From the NCBI GenBank assembly GCA_028702415.1, contig JAQVOT010000049.1, forward strand, positions 1-8,074: DNA of 8,074 bases, written 5' to 3'. Below, piece after piece: positions 7,215 to 8,074 of the stretch. The notes beneath the pieces are model-generated. The model did not search any database. It was not told the origin of the DNA and was given only the letters and a program-made list of their open reading frames with translations. Each line of letters begins with the position of its first letter. Positions within the stretch are counted from its first letter, which is position 1. Position numbers and translations under genes: made by a program. This DNA is from Eubacteriales bacterium. GTDB taxonomy: Bacteria > Bacillota > Clostridia > Peptostreptococcales > Anaerovoracaceae.

Positions 7215-7868
7215 TCAGATATCAGCCTCAATGTGCATACCGGTGATTGAAAATACTACCCATTCTGCAATGTTTACCGCATGGTCACTGATTCTCTCCA
7301 GATATTTGGCAATCATAAGAACATCCACCATATATTCACCGCTTTTGACATCATCTGCTACAGCGTGAATCAACTCATCACGGACCTGATCAAAAAGGGC
7401 GTCAACCTCATCGTCCTGACGGATAACCTGCTCTGCCAGTTCCTTATCCTTTCGGACAAAGGAATCAATACTTCCTGTTACCATCTCTATGGAGGTATCT
7501 GTCATTTTCACTATAAGATCATGGCACACATTGTGTCCGACTTTGGGTTTGGAGGCCGTGATCTCGGCAATGTCATATGCCTGATCTCCGATTCGTTCCA
7601 TGTCAGAGATCATCTTTAGTGCAGATGAGATTTTCCTTAAATCCCGGGCAACCGGTTGCTGCTGCAGCAAAAGCTTCAGACACAGATTCTCAATCTCCCG
7701 TTCACTGTTGTTTATGGCATTTTCCGTTTCATGTACCCGCGCTCTCATTTCCGGATCATCACTCTTCAATAATTTTACCGCACAGGTAATCGCTTCTTCG
7801 CATAGTGCTCCCATTTCTATTAACATTGTATTCAGCAGTTCAAGCTGTTCGTCAAACCTGATTCTCAT
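7215..7868 (-). CDS. phoU: Phosphate signalling accessory protein PhoU
   Basis: PhoU is a cytoplasmic, all-helical protein that links the Pst phosphate transporter to the PhoR/PhoP system and damps signalling when phosphate is plentiful. The 217 residues match the family. It consists of two three-helix repeats, each with a metal-binding signature: ERIGDQAYDIAE at 91-102 and ERISDHAVNIAEW at 191-203. The opening FDEQLELLNTMLIEMGALCE (about 5-24) is also typical. The start is ATG 7868, 8 bases after GGGGAGG (7883-7877), which lies within the last codons of pstB; the ATG shares its A with the pstB TAA (TAATG). phoP follows after 27 bases, so phoU probably belongs to the same transcript as both neighbours. 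Confidence 0.97.
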   Translation of the reverse strand: MRIRFDEQLELLNTMLIEMGALCEEAITCAVKLLKSDDPEMRARVHETENAINNSEREIENLCLKLLLQQQPVARDLRKISSALKMISDMERIGDQAYDIAEITASKPKVGHNVCHDLIVKMTDTSIEMVTGSIDSFVRKDKELAEQVIRQDDEVDALFDQVRDELIHAVADDVKSGEYMVDVLMIAKYLERISDHAVNIAEWVVFSITGMHIEADI

Positions 7869-8074
7869 TAACCAAACCTCCCCGTAATATAATCTTCTGT
7901 ACGCTTGTCCTGGGGGACAGAAAAGAGTTTTTCTGTTTCCCTGTATTCAATCATGTCGCCAAGCAGGAAGAAAGCTGTTTTATCAGAAATTCTTGCGGCT
8001 TGCTGCATGTTATGAGTTACGATAATAATTGTGTATTTCTTCTTGAGTTCTACAGTCAGATCTTCAATCTTAGA
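7868..8074 (-). CDS. pstB: Phosphate ABC transporter ATP-binding protein PstB, C-terminal part (5' end outside window)
   Basis: This is the C-terminal 68 residues of the ATPase that drives the high-affinity PstSCA phosphate importer at the inner face of the membrane. The frame is open from the window edge and reads [20 protein letters not shown] then [20 protein letters not shown]. The VTHN His is the H-loop switch residue of ABC ATPases, and MQQAARISD is the usual PstB continuation. The C-terminus [11 protein letters not shown] is the hallmark ending of the family. The Walker A, signature and Walker B motifs lie outside the window. The TAA stop at 7870-7868 overlaps the phoU ATG by one base. 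I expect pstS, pstC and pstA further upstream on this strand, but cannot see them. Confidence 0.97.
   Translation of the reverse strand, partial: SKIEDLTVELKKKYTIIIVTHNMQQAARISDKTAFFLLGDMIEYRETEKLFSVPQDKRTEDYITGRFG

Noticed and set aside
7281..7887. Open frames of 70-112 codons on the + strand across phoU
   Set aside because: They are antisense to a complete phoU with both metal-binding signatures; there is no independent evidence for coding.

Overview
The window reads as chromosomal housekeeping DNA from a low-to-moderate GC Gram-positive anaerobe. The closest fit is the class Clostridia; I cannot support a family. The signs are strong AGGAGG-type ribosome binding sites, a TTG start, a Firmicutes-type PhoP/PhoR pair and the F1 protein sequences. 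Nearly every base belongs to a recognisable gene or to a short intergenic element. I see no insertion sequence, prophage, CRISPR array, tRNA or rRNA.

Bases 1-3567 (+ strand) are the distal part of an F-type ATP synthase operon: the end of atpA (alpha), then atpG (gamma), atpD (beta) and atpC (epsilon). atpG is bracketed by two copies of a small palindromic element (747-777 and 1686-1718). The first supplies the last three codons and the stop of atpA. These genes encode the catalytic head and central rotor stalk on the cytoplasmic face of the membrane; the membrane and peripheral-stalk genes would lie upstream of the window.

Bases 3568-3872 are non-coding. They hold a hairpin just after atpC, a near-consensus sigma-A promoter (TTGACA, 17 bases, TATACT) and about 215 bases of structured untranslated leader. 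The leader ends in competing hairpins just before the rplM ribosome binding site. Bases 3873-4724 are rplM-rpsI (ribosomal proteins L13 and S9). A bidirectional terminator at 4756-4806 separates them from the convergent operon that follows.

Bases 4823-8074 (- strand) are the distal part of a phosphate uptake and signalling operon, transcribed pstB (partial) - phoU - phoP - phoR. The genes are tightly coupled: pstB/phoU overlap by 1 base, phoU/phoP are 27 bases apart, and phoP/phoR overlap by 8 bases. PstB powers the high-affinity phosphate transporter, PhoU links transporter state to signalling, PhoR is the membrane sensor kinase, and PhoP is the response regulator that probably controls this operon.

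I do not find a wholly new system here. The items most worth a second look are the rplM leader and the paired palindromes around atpG.
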